Shown here: in pieces, positions 17,173 to 26,190 of the stretch
Position numbering within the stretch: the stretch's first letter is position 1
Layout of the letters: each line of letters opens with the position of its first letter
From: Streptomyces sp. HB132
GTDB lineage: Bacteria; Actinomycetota; Actinomycetes; Streptomycetales; Streptomycetaceae
Assembly (NCBI RefSeq): GCF_016909575.1
Contig: NZ_JAFBGA010000002.1
Location: forward strand, 558,001-622,000
Length of the DNA stretch: 64,000 bases
Direction: 5' to 3'
The notes under the pieces: model-generated
Databases searched by the model: none
What the model was told of the DNA's origin: nothing
Seen by the model: the letters and a program-made list of their open reading frames with translations, nothing else
Position numbers and translations under genes: made by a program

Positions 17173-17422
17173 GGAGCTATTTTCGTACAGATGTTCGAGA
17201 AAGGGAAGGGGGGAGGTCTGCTCGGGGTGGAGTGCCCCTTCTCTGCGGGGTTTACCGGGGGTTCGTCATACGTGCGAGGGAATCGCGCAGCATGGGCGGT
17301 TCGCCGGGGATGCGAGGGGAAGTTTTGCTCCCGCGACGTCGTGACCAGCACCGAGGCGGTCGGCCAACTGCTTCGGAACCAGCCGTACCAAGCCGCATCT
17401 TCGGTTCCTGGAGGAAATTGAC

Positions 17423-17734
17423 ATGGCAAGTATCCGTACCGCTCGCGCCCTCGCCGTCGTCGCCGCTCTGCCTCTTGCCGCCGCCTTGTTCGGAGGGGTC
17501 GCGATGGCCGACAACGGTTCGTTCGCGAAGGACGGATCGAACGCGGCGGTGGCGACCATCGGGTCCGGTGGTGTCGGTGGGAACAACTCCGGCAATTCGT
17601 CCACGTCGCAGCAGCAGGCCGTCGGTCTCGGCGCGTCCAACCACAGCAACTCCGCCCAGGTGACCGGATCGGCCTTCACGGTGATCGACCAGTCCACGGA
17701 CATCATCGCGGTCAACTTCACACCGCTCTGGTGA
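17423..17734 (+). CDS. Small secreted Asn/Ser/Gly-rich protein
   Basis: 103 residues from ATG 17423, with GGAGGAAA seven bases upstream. A clear signal peptide (RTARALAVVAALPLAAALFGG) is cut after AMA. The mature part of about 72 residues is rich in Asn, Ser, Gly and Ala (GGVGGNNSGNSSTSQQQA) and ends in a hydrophobic AVNFTPLW. It contains no Cys and no membrane anchor. The composition recalls extracellular structural or spore-coat proteins, but it is not a chaplin or rodlin by motif. It is alone between two regulatory or replication genes, divergent from the Prim-Pol gene. Confidence 0.8.
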   Translation: MASIRTARALAVVAALPLAAALFGGVAMADNGSFAKDGSNAAVATIGSGGVGGNNSGNSSTSQQQAVGLGASNHSNSAQVTGSAFTVIDQSTDIIAVNFTPLW

Positions 17735-17956
17735 GCTGAGAGGGGTGGGCCCGTGCGGCGGTGGCCACGGCCGCTCCCGCGCGGGCCGCTCCCGCGCCGT
17801 GCCGGGTTGTTTCCCGGAGCGGGGCCCTGAGGTGCGGACCCTGAGGCGGGTGCGCTGTTCCTCCACCTTCAGGAGGTCGGCCCCGCCGGGCGCCTACAAC
17901 CTGAGGCGGACGTGGCTTCGGGACCTGGGGCCGATCCCCTCGTCCGCGCCCGCTCC

Positions 17957-17971
17957 TAGCGTGGAGGAATG
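17957..17971 (+). promoter_or_regulatory. Likely leaderless promoter of the SigE-family gene
   Basis: A -10-like TAGCGT (17957-17962) ends six bases before the ATG at 17969, the spacing typical of leaderless actinobacterial mRNAs. The GGAGG between them is too close to the start to act as a normal ribosome site. Confidence 0.5.
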
Positions 17972-18523
17972 ACCACGCCAGTCTGCACCGGCGCCTCCAG
18001 GGCGGTCGCTGCCACCGCCGGACACCGCCGTTATCCGTCGTTCTCGTCGTACGTGCGGGCCAGGGGCCCCGTGCTGCTGCGCACCGCGCGGTCACTCACC
18101 GCGAATCCGAGCGACGCCGAGGACCTGCTGCAGACCGCCCTCACCAAGACCTACGTCGCCTGGGAGCGGATCGAGGACCACCGGGCGCTGGACGGGTACG
18201 TCCGCCGCGCACTGGTGAACACCCGGACCTCGCAGTGGCGCAAGCGCAAGGTCGACGAGTTCGCCTGCGGGGAGCTCCCCGAGAAGGAGGCCCCGCCCGC
18301 GCCGGACCCGGCCGAGCGGCAGTCGCTGCACGACGCGATGTGGCGGGCCGTGCTCAAGCTCCCGGACCGGCAGCGTGCGATGGTCGTCCTGAGGTACTAC
18401 GAAGACCTCAGCGAGGTCCAGACTGCCGAGGTGCTGGGGGTGACCGTCGGGACGGTCAAGAGCGCGGTGTCGCGTGCGCTCGGGAAGCTCCGCGAGGATC
18501 CGGAGCTCACCCCGGTCCGGTGA
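17969..18523 (+). CDS. SigE-family (SigM-like) ECF RNA polymerase sigma factor
   Basis: 184 residues. Region 2 includes YVRARGPVLLRTARSLTANPSDAEDLLQTALTKTYVAWERI and region 4 includes LPDRQRAMVVLRYYEDLSEVQTAEVLGVTVGTVKSAVSRALGKLR. This is the Actinobacteria-specific SigE-like subfamily of 170-190 residues. No anti-sigma gene is next to it, and the gene appears monocistronic. A 20-residue Thr/Ala-rich N-terminal extension precedes region 2. Targets cannot be read from the sequence. Confidence 0.9.
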   Translation: MTTPVCTGASRAVAATAGHRRYPSFSSYVRARGPVLLRTARSLTANPSDAEDLLQTALTKTYVAWERIEDHRALDGYVRRALVNTRTSQWRKRKVDEFACGELPEKEAPPAPDPAERQSLHDAMWRAVLKLPDRQRAMVVLRYYEDLSEVQTAEVLGVTVGTVKSAVSRALGKLREDPELTPVR

Positions 18524-18662
18524 CCGAGGCCCCCGCTACCGGCGGCCCGGCCCCGGGAGCCCGGTGACCAGGCCCCTTCGGGCACCGCCCCGCAGTCGCC
18601 CCTCAGTCCGTCCTGCGCCCGGATCTGCCGGCCGACATCGATTCGTACTCCCGGGAGTAGTG

Positions 18663-18680
18663 ACATACCGCTTGGTATGT
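18663..18680. promoter_or_regulatory. 18-bp palindromic operator before the acyl-CoA ligase gene
   Basis: ACATACC-GCTT-GGTATGT is a perfect 7-bp inverted repeat, 53 bases upstream of the ligase start, in the position expected for a TetR-type operator overlapping a promoter. The regulator gene is not in the window. Confidence 0.75.
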
Positions 18681-18732
18681 GAGCAGAATCAACGCACCCT
18701 TACTGCCGCGTAGCGCCCACCGGGAGGACGCC

Positions 18733-20379
18733 GTGCTGAGCACCATGCAGGACGTACCGCTGACTGTGACCCGCATCCTGACCCATGGGATGACCATCCA
18801 CGGGAAGTCGCAGGTGACGACCTGGACCGGCGAGCCGGAGCCGCAACGGCGCACTTTCGCCGAGATCGGCGGGCGCGCCTCGCAGCTGGCGCACGCTCTG
18901 CGTGACGAGTTGGGCGTCGTGGGCGACCAGCGCGTCGCGACCCTCATGTGGAACAACGCCGAGCACGTCGAGGCGTATCTGGCGATTCCCTCCATGGGCG
19001 CCGTACTGCACACGCTCAACCTACGGCTCCCCGCCGAGCAGCTGGTCTGGATCGTCAACCACGCCGACGACAAGGTCGTCCTCGTCAACGGTTCCCTGCT
19101 CCCGCTGCTGGCACCGCTGCTTCCCCACCTGCCCTCCGTCGAGCACGTGGTGGTGGCAGGCCCCGGCGACCGCTCCGCGCTCGACGGCATCACGCCCCGG
19201 GTGCACGAGTACGAGGAGCTGATCGCGGGCCGTCCCACCTCCTACGCCTGGCCCGAGCTGGACGAACGCCAGGCGGCGGCCATGTGTTACACGTCCGGGA
19301 CCACCGGGGACCCCAAGGGCGTCGTCTACTCCCACCGCTCCATCTACCTGCACTCCATGCAGGTCAACATGGCCGAGTCGATGGGTCTGACCGACAAGGA
19401 CACGACCCTTGTCGTGGTGCCGCAGTTCCACGTGAACGCGTGGGGGCTGCCGCACGCGACGTTCATGACCGGCGTCAACATGCTCATGCCCGATCGCTTC
19501 CTGCAGCCGGCCCCGCTCGCCGACATGATCGAGAAGGAGCGCCCGACGCACGCCGCCGCCGTCCCCACGATCTGGCAGGGGCTGCTGGCCGAGGTCACCG
19601 CCAACCCGCGCGACCTCTCCTCCATGGCCAGTGTCACCATCGGCGGCGCCGCCTGTCCGCCCTCCCTGATGGAGGCGTACGACAAGCTAGGTGTCCGCCT
19701 CTGTCACGCCTGGGGCATGACGGAGACGTCGCCGCTCGGCACCATGTCCAACCCGCCCGCAGGGCTGACCGAGGAGCAGGAGTGGCCGTACCGCATCACC
19801 CAGGGCCGCTTCCCGGCCGGTGTCGAGGCGCGGCTGACCGGCCCCGGAGGCGAACACCTGCCGTGGGACAACGAGTCGGCGGGGGAGCTGGAGGTCCGCG
19901 GCCCCTGGATCGCCGGTGCGTACTACGGCGGTGCGCACGGCGAGGACCTGCGTCCCGAGGACAAGTTCAGCGAGGACGGCTGGCTGCGGACGGGGGACGT
20001 CGGCGTGATCAGCGGGGAGGGGTACCTCACGCTGACCGACCGTGCCAAGGACGTCATCAAGTCCGGCGGTGAGTGGATCTCCAGTGTCGACCTGGAGAAC
20101 GCGATCATGGCGCACCCGGATGTGGCCGAGGCCGCGGTCGTCGCGGTCCCCGACGAGAAGTGGGGCGAGCGTCCCCTCGCGACCGTCGTCCTCAAGGAGG
20201 GCGCCACCGCCGACTACGCGGCGCTCAGGACCTTCCTCGCCCAGTCCGTCGCCAAGTGGCAGCTGCCCGAGCGCTGGACGATCGTCCCGGCGGTGCCGAA
20301 GACGAGCGTGGGCAAGTTCGACAAGAAGGTGATCCGCAGGCAGTACGCCGACGGCGAGCTGGACATCACACAGCTCTGA
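18733..20379 (+). CDS. Long-chain fatty-acid-CoA ligase (AMP-binding)
   Basis: Activates fatty acids to acyl-CoA through an acyl-adenylate. It has 548 residues from GTG 18733, preceded by GGGAGG; an upstream ATG at 18679 lies over the operator region and has no ribosome site. Family motifs are the phosphate loop YTSGTTGDPKG (residues 186-196), GMTETSP, GWLRTGDVG, the hinge DRAKDVIKSGGEWIS and the catalytic Lys near the C-terminus in KTSVGKFDKKVIR. It lacks membrane segments. The gene is a single transcription unit ending in a strong bidirectional hairpin. Confidence 0.93.
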   Translation: MLSTMQDVPLTVTRILTHGMTIHGKSQVTTWTGEPEPQRRTFAEIGGRASQLAHALRDELGVVGDQRVATLMWNNAEHVEAYLAIPSMGAVLHTLNLRLPAEQLVWIVNHADDKVVLVNGSLLPLLAPLLPHLPSVEHVVVAGPGDRSALDGITPRVHEYEELIAGRPTSYAWPELDERQAAAMCYTSGTTGDPKGVVYSHRSIYLHSMQVNMAESMGLTDKDTTLVVVPQFHVNAWGLPHATFMTGVNMLMPDRFLQPAPLADMIEKERPTHAAAVPTIWQGLLAEVTANPRDLSSMASVTIGGAACPPSLMEAYDKLGVRLCHAWGMTETSPLGTMSNPPAGLTEEQEWPYRITQGRFPAGVEARLTGPGGEHLPWDNESAGELEVRGPWIAGAYYGGAHGEDLRPEDKFSEDGWLRTGDVGVISGEGYLTLTDRAKDVIKSGGEWISSVDLENAIMAHPDVAEAAVVAVPDEKWGERPLATVVLKEGATADYAALRTFLAQSVAKWQLPERWTIVPAVPKTSVGKFDKKVIRRQYADGELDITQL

Positions 20380-20458
20380 GCCGCGACGCCCCGGAGGGGC
20401 CCTGCCCCGTGCCGACGGCGGCCGGGCAGGGCGTCCGAGGGCTGGGTTCGGGCGGCAC

Positions 20459-20500
20459 ACGACGAGGGCGGTACGGGAACACCCGTACCGCCCTCGTCGT
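20459..20500. terminator. Strong bidirectional hairpin
   Basis: A 19-bp perfect stem with an AACA loop (arms 20459-20477 and 20482-20500) between the convergent ligase and PAS-protein genes. Confidence 0.92.
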
Positions 20501-20528
20501 AGGCGCCCGCCCCCTTCGTCGGGGAGCG

Positions 20529-23500
20529 TCAGTTCGTCCCTATCTTCGCCAGCAGATCCACGATCCGGGACTGCACCTCGTCGCTCGTCGAGCGCTCGGC
20601 GAGGAAGAGCACCGTCTCGCCGGAAGCGAGCCTCGGAAGGTCCGCCTCCTCCATGCCTGCCGAGGTGTAGACGACCAGCGGCGTGTGGTTCAGCGAGCCG
20701 TTCGCACGGAGCCAGTCGATGATTCCGGCGCGGCGGCGGCGTACCTGCATCAGGTCCATCACCACCAGATTCGGACGCATCCGGGTGGCGAGGTCGACCG
20801 CCTCGCTGTCACCCGCCGCCCGTGCCACCTGCATGCCGCGCCGCTCCAGCGTCTCCGTCAGCGCCAGGGCGATCTCCTCGTGTTCCTCGATCACCAGCAC
20901 CCTCGGCGGATGCTGGTCGCTGTCGCGCGGGGCGAGCGCCTTGAGGAGCACGGCCGGGTCGGCACCGTAGGCCGCTTCCCTGGTCGCCTGCCCCAGACCG
21001 GCCGTCACCAGCACCGGGACCTCTGCCGCAACCGCCGCCTGACGCAGCGACTGCAGCGCCGTACGGGTGATCGGCCCGGTCAGCGGGTCGACGAACAGCG
21101 CGGCGGGGAACGCCGCGATCTGGGCATCGACCTCCTCGCGGGAGTGCACGATCACCGGACGGTAGCCGCGGTCGCTGAGGGCCTGCTGCGTCGAGACGTC
21201 CGGCGCCGGCCAGACGAGCAGCCGGCGCGGGTTGTCCAGCGGCTCCGGAGGCAGTTCGTCGTCGACGGGCTGCGGCTGCGGCCGGTTGGCCACCTCTACG
21301 GCGCCCCCGGGCCCGTCCAGCGGCTCAGGCCCCTCGGCTCCCTCGTCGGGGGCCCCTATCGCGTACGAACGGCCCTCGGACGCGGGAGCAGACATCAGCC
21401 GGCCGGACCCGCTGCCCTGCACCGTGTTTCCCTGCGCCTGCGCCGTGGGCTGCGGAGGCGCGGGGACCGGAGCGGGCTGCGGAGGCGCGGGAGCCATGGC
21501 GGGCGGGGCCGGGTGCTCGGCCTCGGGCGGGGCAGTGAGCTTACGGCGCCGGCCGGCACCCCCGAGCGTCTGGTTCTGCTGGTGCGCGAGGTGTTGCGCG
21601 AAGGGCACGCCCTGACCCAGCGTCCGCACGCTGAACGCGCGGCCCTGGGTCGAGTCCGAGGATGCCGGCATGGGCGCCTCGGCGGGCAACGGCTGGCGCC
21701 GTGCGTCAGGGACGGGTGCCGGCGCGTCGGTGTCGGCCGGGTGCGGCTCCGGCGCGGAGGCGGAAGCCGGCGCGGACGCGGGGCCGGCCGGAGCGGCGAT
21801 GGTGCCCGTGGTGTGGGTGGTGCCGGCCGATCCGGCCCAGGGCCCGTCACCGGCCGGATCCGTGTCGTCCTCATGAGCCGGTGCGGCCTGTTCCTGCGCC
21901 GGGCCACCGCTCTGCGCCCAGTCGGGCTGCGGAGGAACGGCGGGCAGCGGCTGGCCCGGAACGGGGTGGCCCGGGCGGGCCACCGGCTCCGGAGCATCCG
22001 AGGGCCGTGCCCGTCGGCGGCCGGACGGCGCGGGGTGCGGTTGCGGCGGGGTGTGATCCGCGTCCGGCACGGTCCGTACGGCGTCGTGGCGCTCGGGCAG
22101 CGAATCGTCCCCGGCCGTGACCGGCTGCGCGCCCGAGGGCACGGGCCGGGGCGGGGCCGGTGCGGGGACGGGTTGCGGGGCGGATGCGGCCGGGCTGCCC
22201 GCGGACGGTGCCACGACAGGTGAACCCGGAGCCACCGGCGGGATCCGGTCCGCCGCCGCGGGCGGCAGCGCGAAGGCCGTACGCGGCCCCGTGGGCTCGG
22301 CCGCCGCGGCGCGTTCCTGCGCCGCGGCGAGAGCCCGGCGGGCCCGTCGCCCTCCGGGCTGCTGCGCCTGCTGACCCGGAGCCTCGGGTGAGGCGAGGGC
22401 GGGCAGCGCGGGCCGGCCGCCGCCCTGCTGACCGGTCCGTCCGGAGGCGTTCTGCGGAACGCCCTGGGGCGGCACCGTCTGTCCGCGCTGAGGGCGTCCG
22501 CCACCCCCCTGCGCACCCTCGGCCGCCGTGACCACGGATCCCTCCGAGGGGGCGGAGGCCGCCGCGGGGAGCGCCAGCGCCTGCCGGGGCTGCTCCGCCG
22601 GGGCTGTCGCGCCCGACTCCGCGGGGCTGGGCCGGCCGCGCCTGCGACCGGAGCCCTCGCTCCGCTGAGGCTGGGTCAGCTCCTCCTCCTGCTGCTTTTC
22701 CTGCGGGGGTGTGGAATCACGGCGTGCCCGGCGCCGTCCGGTCGGCTCCGCCGCCGCGGTGTCGCCGGACTCCGGAGCGTCCGCCTCCGCGTCGGCGGGG
22801 CCGTCCAGGAACGCGTCCGTCGACGCCCGGCGCGCGCGGCGGCGGCCGCCCTGGGGAGCGGGCTCCGGTACGGCGACCTCCTCGGCCCCCGGTACGGCGA
22901 TCTCCTCGGCCACCGGTACGGCGGTTCCCTCGGCCACCGGGAGCGGCTGGGGCGCGACGGTCCCGGAGCCCGTGCCGAGCGGCACCTCCAGGACGTACGC
23001 GCTGCCGCTCATGCCGGGCATCTCGTGGGTCTGGAGCACACCGCCGTGCGCGCGTACGATCCCGCGGACGATCGGCACATGCACCGGGTCGCCCCCGGCG
23101 AACGGCCCACGCACCTCGATGCGTACGACGTCACCGCGCTGCGCCGCGGCCACGACGACCGTGGAGTCGACGTAACCGCCGCCGGGCACCGGCCGGGCCT
23201 TGCCGGTCGAGTCGACACCGGCCACGTCGGCGACGAGGTGGGCGAGTGCCGTGATCAGCCGGCTCGCATCGACCTCGGCCTCGATCGGCGGTGCGTGCAC
23301 CGCGAACTGCGCACGCCCGGGGCCGATCAGCTCGACCGCGCCGTCGATGCCCGCGGTCACCACGGCGTCGAGCAGCACCGGCTGCTTGACGAGATCCTCG
23401 GCGCCGGTGTCCAGGCGCTGGTAGCTCAGCACGTTGTCGACGAGCGTCGTCATGCGCGCGTAGCCGGCAGCCAGGTGGTGCAGGATCTGGTTGGCCTCGG

Positions 23501-24647
23501 GCCAGAGCTGACCGGCCGGGTCCGCCGCGAGGGCCGAGAGTTCGCCGCGCAGTTCCTCCAGCGGCCCACGCAAGGACTCGCCCAGCACGGCCGTCAGCTG
23601 GGTGTGCCGCGCGTCGAGGCCGGTGAGGCGCTCCCTCTGCTCCTCCAGCTCGGAGGCGTACCGCTCGGTCCGGTCCGCGCTCTCGGCCGCGTGCTGTTCG
23701 GTGAGCTCGGCGACCTCCGCACGGTGGTTCTCGGTGAGCGCGGCGACCTCGCTCCGGTGGCTCTCCGTGAGCTCGGCGATCTCGGCGGCGTGCCGTTCGG
23801 CCAGCCCGGAGACCTCACCGGTGTGCTGCTGTGTCAGTTCCTCGAACGGCCTGCGGTCGGTGAACGTCATGACGGCGCCGACCAGCTGGTCCCCGTCGCG
23901 CACCGGCGCGGTCGTCAGGTCCACCGGCACCTGGGCACCGCTCTTGGACCAGAGCACCTGCCCGCGCACCCGGTGCTTGCGGCCGGACCTCAGGGTGTCG
24001 GCGAGCGGCGACTCCTCGTACGGGAACGGGCCGCCCTCCGCGCGGGAGTGCAGGATCAGCGGGTGCAGCTCCTGGCCGCCGAGGTCGCTGGCGCGGAAAC
24101 CGAGGATCTGTGCGGCGGCGGGATTGACCAGGACGACCCGGCCGTCCGTGTCGGTGCCGACGACACCCTCCGAGGCGGCCCGCAGGATCATCTCGGTCTG
24201 GCGCTGCGAACGGGCCAGCTCGGCCTCCGTGTCGACCGTGCCGGAGAGATCCCGTACGACGAGCATGAGCAGCTCGTCGCCGGTGAAGCTGGAGTGGATG
24301 TCGTTGTATCCGGCCTGACCGCTGTCCAGGGAGGCACTGGTGACCTCGACGGGATAGTCGGTGCCGTCCGTCCGGCGCGCGATCATCCGCGTCGGCTTCG
24401 TCCTGCCCTGCTCGTCCGCGGCGTCCGGCGTGCGCATCGACCCCGGGATCAGCCGCGAGTCGAACTCGGGAAGCAGATCGAGCAGTCCACGTCCCACGAG
24501 AGCGGTGCCCGGGGTCTCGAACATCTCGAGCGCGATGGTGTTGGCGTTGACGACCGTGCCGTTGCAGTTGACGAGCAGGAGCCCGTCCGGGAGGGCGTCG
24601 AGGATGGCTGCGAGGCGAGCAGCGCCTCGGGATGGCCTGCTGCTCAC
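20529..24647 (-). CDS. Giant PAS / degenerate histidine kinase / receiver protein
   Basis: 1372 residues from GTG 24647, with GGAGG nine bases upstream. Order: PAS (about 10-75), second PAS (about 150-265), a coiled coil of 11-residue repeats (276-341), a phosphoacceptor-like helix pair (345-410), a degenerate HATPase (about 425-560), a Pro/Ala/Gln-rich disordered region (about 560-1140), and two receiver-like domains (about 1143-1245 and 1249-1372). The usual SHELRTPL is GESLRGPL, the N-box has lost its Asn (ITALAHLVADV), and the G1/G2 boxes read RGPFAGG and HVPIVRGIVR. The last receiver keeps the Asp of VVMDLM (1298) but has LAERS where Lys-Pro is normal. It is probably a sensor scaffold, not a kinase. 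No membrane segment. It is monocistronic. Confidence 0.88.
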   Translation of the reverse strand: MSSRPSRGAARLAAILDALPDGLLLVNCNGTVVNANTIALEMFETPGTALVGRGLLDLLPEFDSRLIPGSMRTPDAADEQGRTKPTRMIARRTDGTDYPVEVTSASLDSGQAGYNDIHSSFTGDELLMLVVRDLSGTVDTEAELARSQRQTEMILRAASEGVVGTDTDGRVVLVNPAAAQILGFRASDLGGQELHPLILHSRAEGGPFPYEESPLADTLRSGRKHRVRGQVLWSKSGAQVPVDLTTAPVRDGDQLVGAVMTFTDRRPFEELTQQHTGEVSGLAERHAAEIAELTESHRSEVAALTENHRAEVAELTEQHAAESADRTERYASELEEQRERLTGLDARHTQLTAVLGESLRGPLEELRGELSALAADPAGQLWPEANQILHHLAAGYARMTTLVDNVLSYQRLDTGAEDLVKQPVLLDAVVTAGIDGAVELIGPGRAQFAVHAPPIEAEVDASRLITALAHLVADVAGVDSTGKARPVPGGGYVDSTVVVAAAQRGDVVRIEVRGPFAGGDPVHVPIVRGIVRAHGGVLQTHEMPGMSGSAYVLEVPLGTGSGTVAPQPLPVAEGTAVPVAEEIAVPGAEEVAVPEPAPQGGRRRARRASTDAFLDGPADAEADAPESGDTAAAEPTGRRRARRDSTPPQEKQQEEELTQPQRSEGSGRRRGRPSPAESGATAPAEQPRQALALPAAASAPSEGSVVTAAEGAQGGGGRPQRGQTVPPQGVPQNASGRTGQQGGGRPALPALASPEAPGQQAQQPGGRRARRALAAAQERAAAAEPTGPRTAFALPPAAADRIPPVAPGSPVVAPSAGSPAASAPQPVPAPAPPRPVPSGAQPVTAGDDSLPERHDAVRTVPDADHTPPQPHPAPSGRRRARPSDAPEPVARPGHPVPGQPLPAVPPQPDWAQSGGPAQEQAAPAHEDDTDPAGDGPWAGSAGTTHTTGTIAAPAGPASAPASASAPEPHPADTDAPAPVPDARRQPLPAEAPMPASSDSTQGRAFSVRTLGQGVPFAQHLAHQQNQTLGGAGRRRKLTAPPEAEHPAPPAMAPAPPQPAPVPAPPQPTAQAQGNTVQGSGSGRLMSAPASEGRSYAIGAPDEGAEGPEPLDGPGGAVEVANRPQPQPVDDELPPEPLDNPRRLLVWPAPDVSTQQALSDRGYRPVIVHSREEVDAQIAAFPAALFVDPLTGPITRTALQSLRQAAVAAEVPVLVTAGLGQATREAAYGADPAVLLKALAPRDSDQHPPRVLVIEEHEEIALALTETLERRGMQVARAAGDSEAVDLATRMRPNLVVMDLMQVRRRRAGIIDWLRANGSLNHTPLVVYTSAGMEEADLPRLASGETVLFLAERSTSDEVQSRIVDLLAKIGTN

Positions 24648-24992
24648 GAGACGCTTCCTCCCTGAATACCGCACCTTGCCGACAGCGGGCCCCATCCTGC
24701 CCCTCGGGCCTCAGGCTGTCACTGGAGGAGTCTAAAGGCAGGGAGCGCGTGGCGGGCGGCGGATGAGGGGGAGCTCTCACCAAGGTTCTGTGCACACGGT
24801 GTACGCCGGGGGCCCATGTCGTGAGCGTGAGCGCCCCCTCTGACGTGCGTCGATGCGCCGCGACAGGGGTTCGCAGACGGCCCGAAGTGCCCCTGGAGCG
24901 TGGTTGAACGGGCGCCGGAGGCGGCCTGCGCGCGCCCCCGGGTGCGCCGTCCCACCCGGGCAGAGTCCCGGCGCACGCCGCGGCCGAACCGG
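24648..24992. other. Gap of 345 bases
   Basis: The upstream region of the large PAS gene and the 3' region of the inhibitor gene. One small inverted repeat is visible (24937-24960). No gene is supported. Confidence 0.5.
24937..24960 (-). terminator. Weak hairpin after the inhibitor gene
   Basis: CCCGGGTG and CACCCGGG form an 8-bp stem around 8 bases, 33 bases past the inhibitor's stop. Confidence 0.4.
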
Positions 24993-25463
24993 TTACCTCG
25001 CGGAGGGGAGCACCGGCACCAGATCGTTCCACCGAGAGATCTCGCAGCCGTTGGCCCGGCTGAACCGGGCGTCGATGTCGGTCCCCTGCCAGGTGCCCTG
25101 CACCCGGGCTGCGGCCGGTCCGCCGGCCTGCTGGGTGCACATGGCGTTGCGGTCCGTGGCCACGAAGGGGTTGTCCCCCGCCTCCGCGGCCTCGTCCAGC
25201 AGGTCGCAGGCACGCTGCGCGGCGGGGTGGCTGCCGCCCGCCGGGCCGCACTCCAGCTCGAAGGTCCCGTCGGCCGCCGGGTTCCCGGACTCCGAGACCG
25301 TCACGGTGAGCCGGGTCCTCGCGTCCTGCGCCGCCGGCCAGTCCCCCTGGAGCAGGGGGAGAGGGGGCAGCGGTACGAGGGGGGACGCGGCCGTGGCGAA
25401 GGGCGCGGCGGCGGACAGCGCGGCGAGGGACGCGACGGCGGTGAGGGTGAGACGGCGCAGCAT
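24993..25463 (-). CDS. Streptomyces subtilisin inhibitor (SSI) family protein
   Basis: Secreted dimeric inhibitor of subtilisin-like proteases. It has 156 residues from ATG 25463 (AGGAG just upstream), with a signal peptide ending in ATA about residue 26 and an Pro-rich start to the mature chain. Family features are the four Cys (in LECGP, RACDLL, AMCTQQ and NGCEISRW) and the conserved GSHPAAQRACDLLDEA and TWQGTDIDARFSR segments. By alignment with SSI (C-P-M-V), the reactive-site P1 residue here is Gln in AMCTQQAGGP, not the usual Met, Lys or Arg. The target protease may therefore be unusual. Confidence 0.93.
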   Translation of the reverse strand: MLRRLTLTAVASLAALSAAAPFATAASPLVPLPPLPLLQGDWPAAQDARTRLTVTVSESGNPAADGTFELECGPAGGSHPAAQRACDLLDEAAEAGDNPFVATDRNAMCTQQAGGPAAARVQGTWQGTDIDARFSRANGCEISRWNDLVPVLPSAR

Positions 25464-25893
25464 GCGGGGCTCCTGTTGTTCTGGCGCGCCCTGGAGCGCG
25501 CCGGCCTGTTCCGGTGCGCGCCGGGTGAGGGCGAGCGCGCCGGGGACATGGGTGTCGGGGCGGAGGGCGGAGCCCTCGTTCTCTCTAACGCTCCTTACGC
25601 CCGCACGTTGCGCAACTCATGGGGGGCCGACCGGAAAAGCGGCTTCCGAACGTCTGACCGGGTCTGCGGTGGAAGCCCGCGCGGCGTGGTCGGCTGAGGA
25701 CGAGGTGGAAGCCCGGAACCGTGCCCGGCCGGGTGCGCAGGGGAGGACTGGCGGTGCCTGGTGGCCGGAGCACTCGCCGCAGGGCGCTTTGCCTCGCCGC
25801 CCACCTGCCTAGTACCGTGGGCGGCGATTGGTGACAGCGCGCTCGACTGTGTCATCATCTGCACGCACCACTCGCGCTTGCGCGAGGTGTGCT
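25464..25893. other. Gap between inhibitor gene and tRNA-Ser
   Basis: 430 bases holding the inhibitor's upstream region. No open frame has good codon bias, and no promoter stands out. Confidence 0.5.
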
Positions 25894-25984
25894 GGAGGCG
25901 TCGCCTAGTCCGGTCTATGGCGCCGCACTGCTAATGCGGTTTGGGTCTTAAAGCCCATCGAGGGTTCAAATCCCTCCGCCTCCG
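25894..25984 (+). tRNA. tRNA-Ser, anticodon GCU
   Basis: The acceptor arms GGAGGCG and CGCCTCC pair, the anticodon loop CTGCTAA reads GCU, a long variable arm is present, and the T loop is GGTTCAAATCC. CCA is not encoded. Confidence 0.96.
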
Positions 25985-25991
25985 CAGGATC

Positions 25992-26024
25992 CCGAAGCCC
26001 CGTGCCCCCGGCACGGGGCTTCGG
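25992..26024 (+). terminator. Terminator of tRNA-Ser(GCU)
   Basis: A 15-bp perfect stem with a 3-base loop (arms 25992-26006 and 26010-26024) right after the tRNA. Confidence 0.9.
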
Positions 26025-26190
26025 TCTTCCCTGGCTGCGCGAACTTGCTCCAGAGTGGCGTTTTCGCAGCTCAGACCCGGTTTGGCTAATGGATTTCGCG
26101 TCACGGCACAGGTCATGTAATGTTGTTCTCGCAACGCCGACCGGGGAGAAAAAAACCGGGAAGCGGGACCGAGGCCCAGGCCGAGGACAC

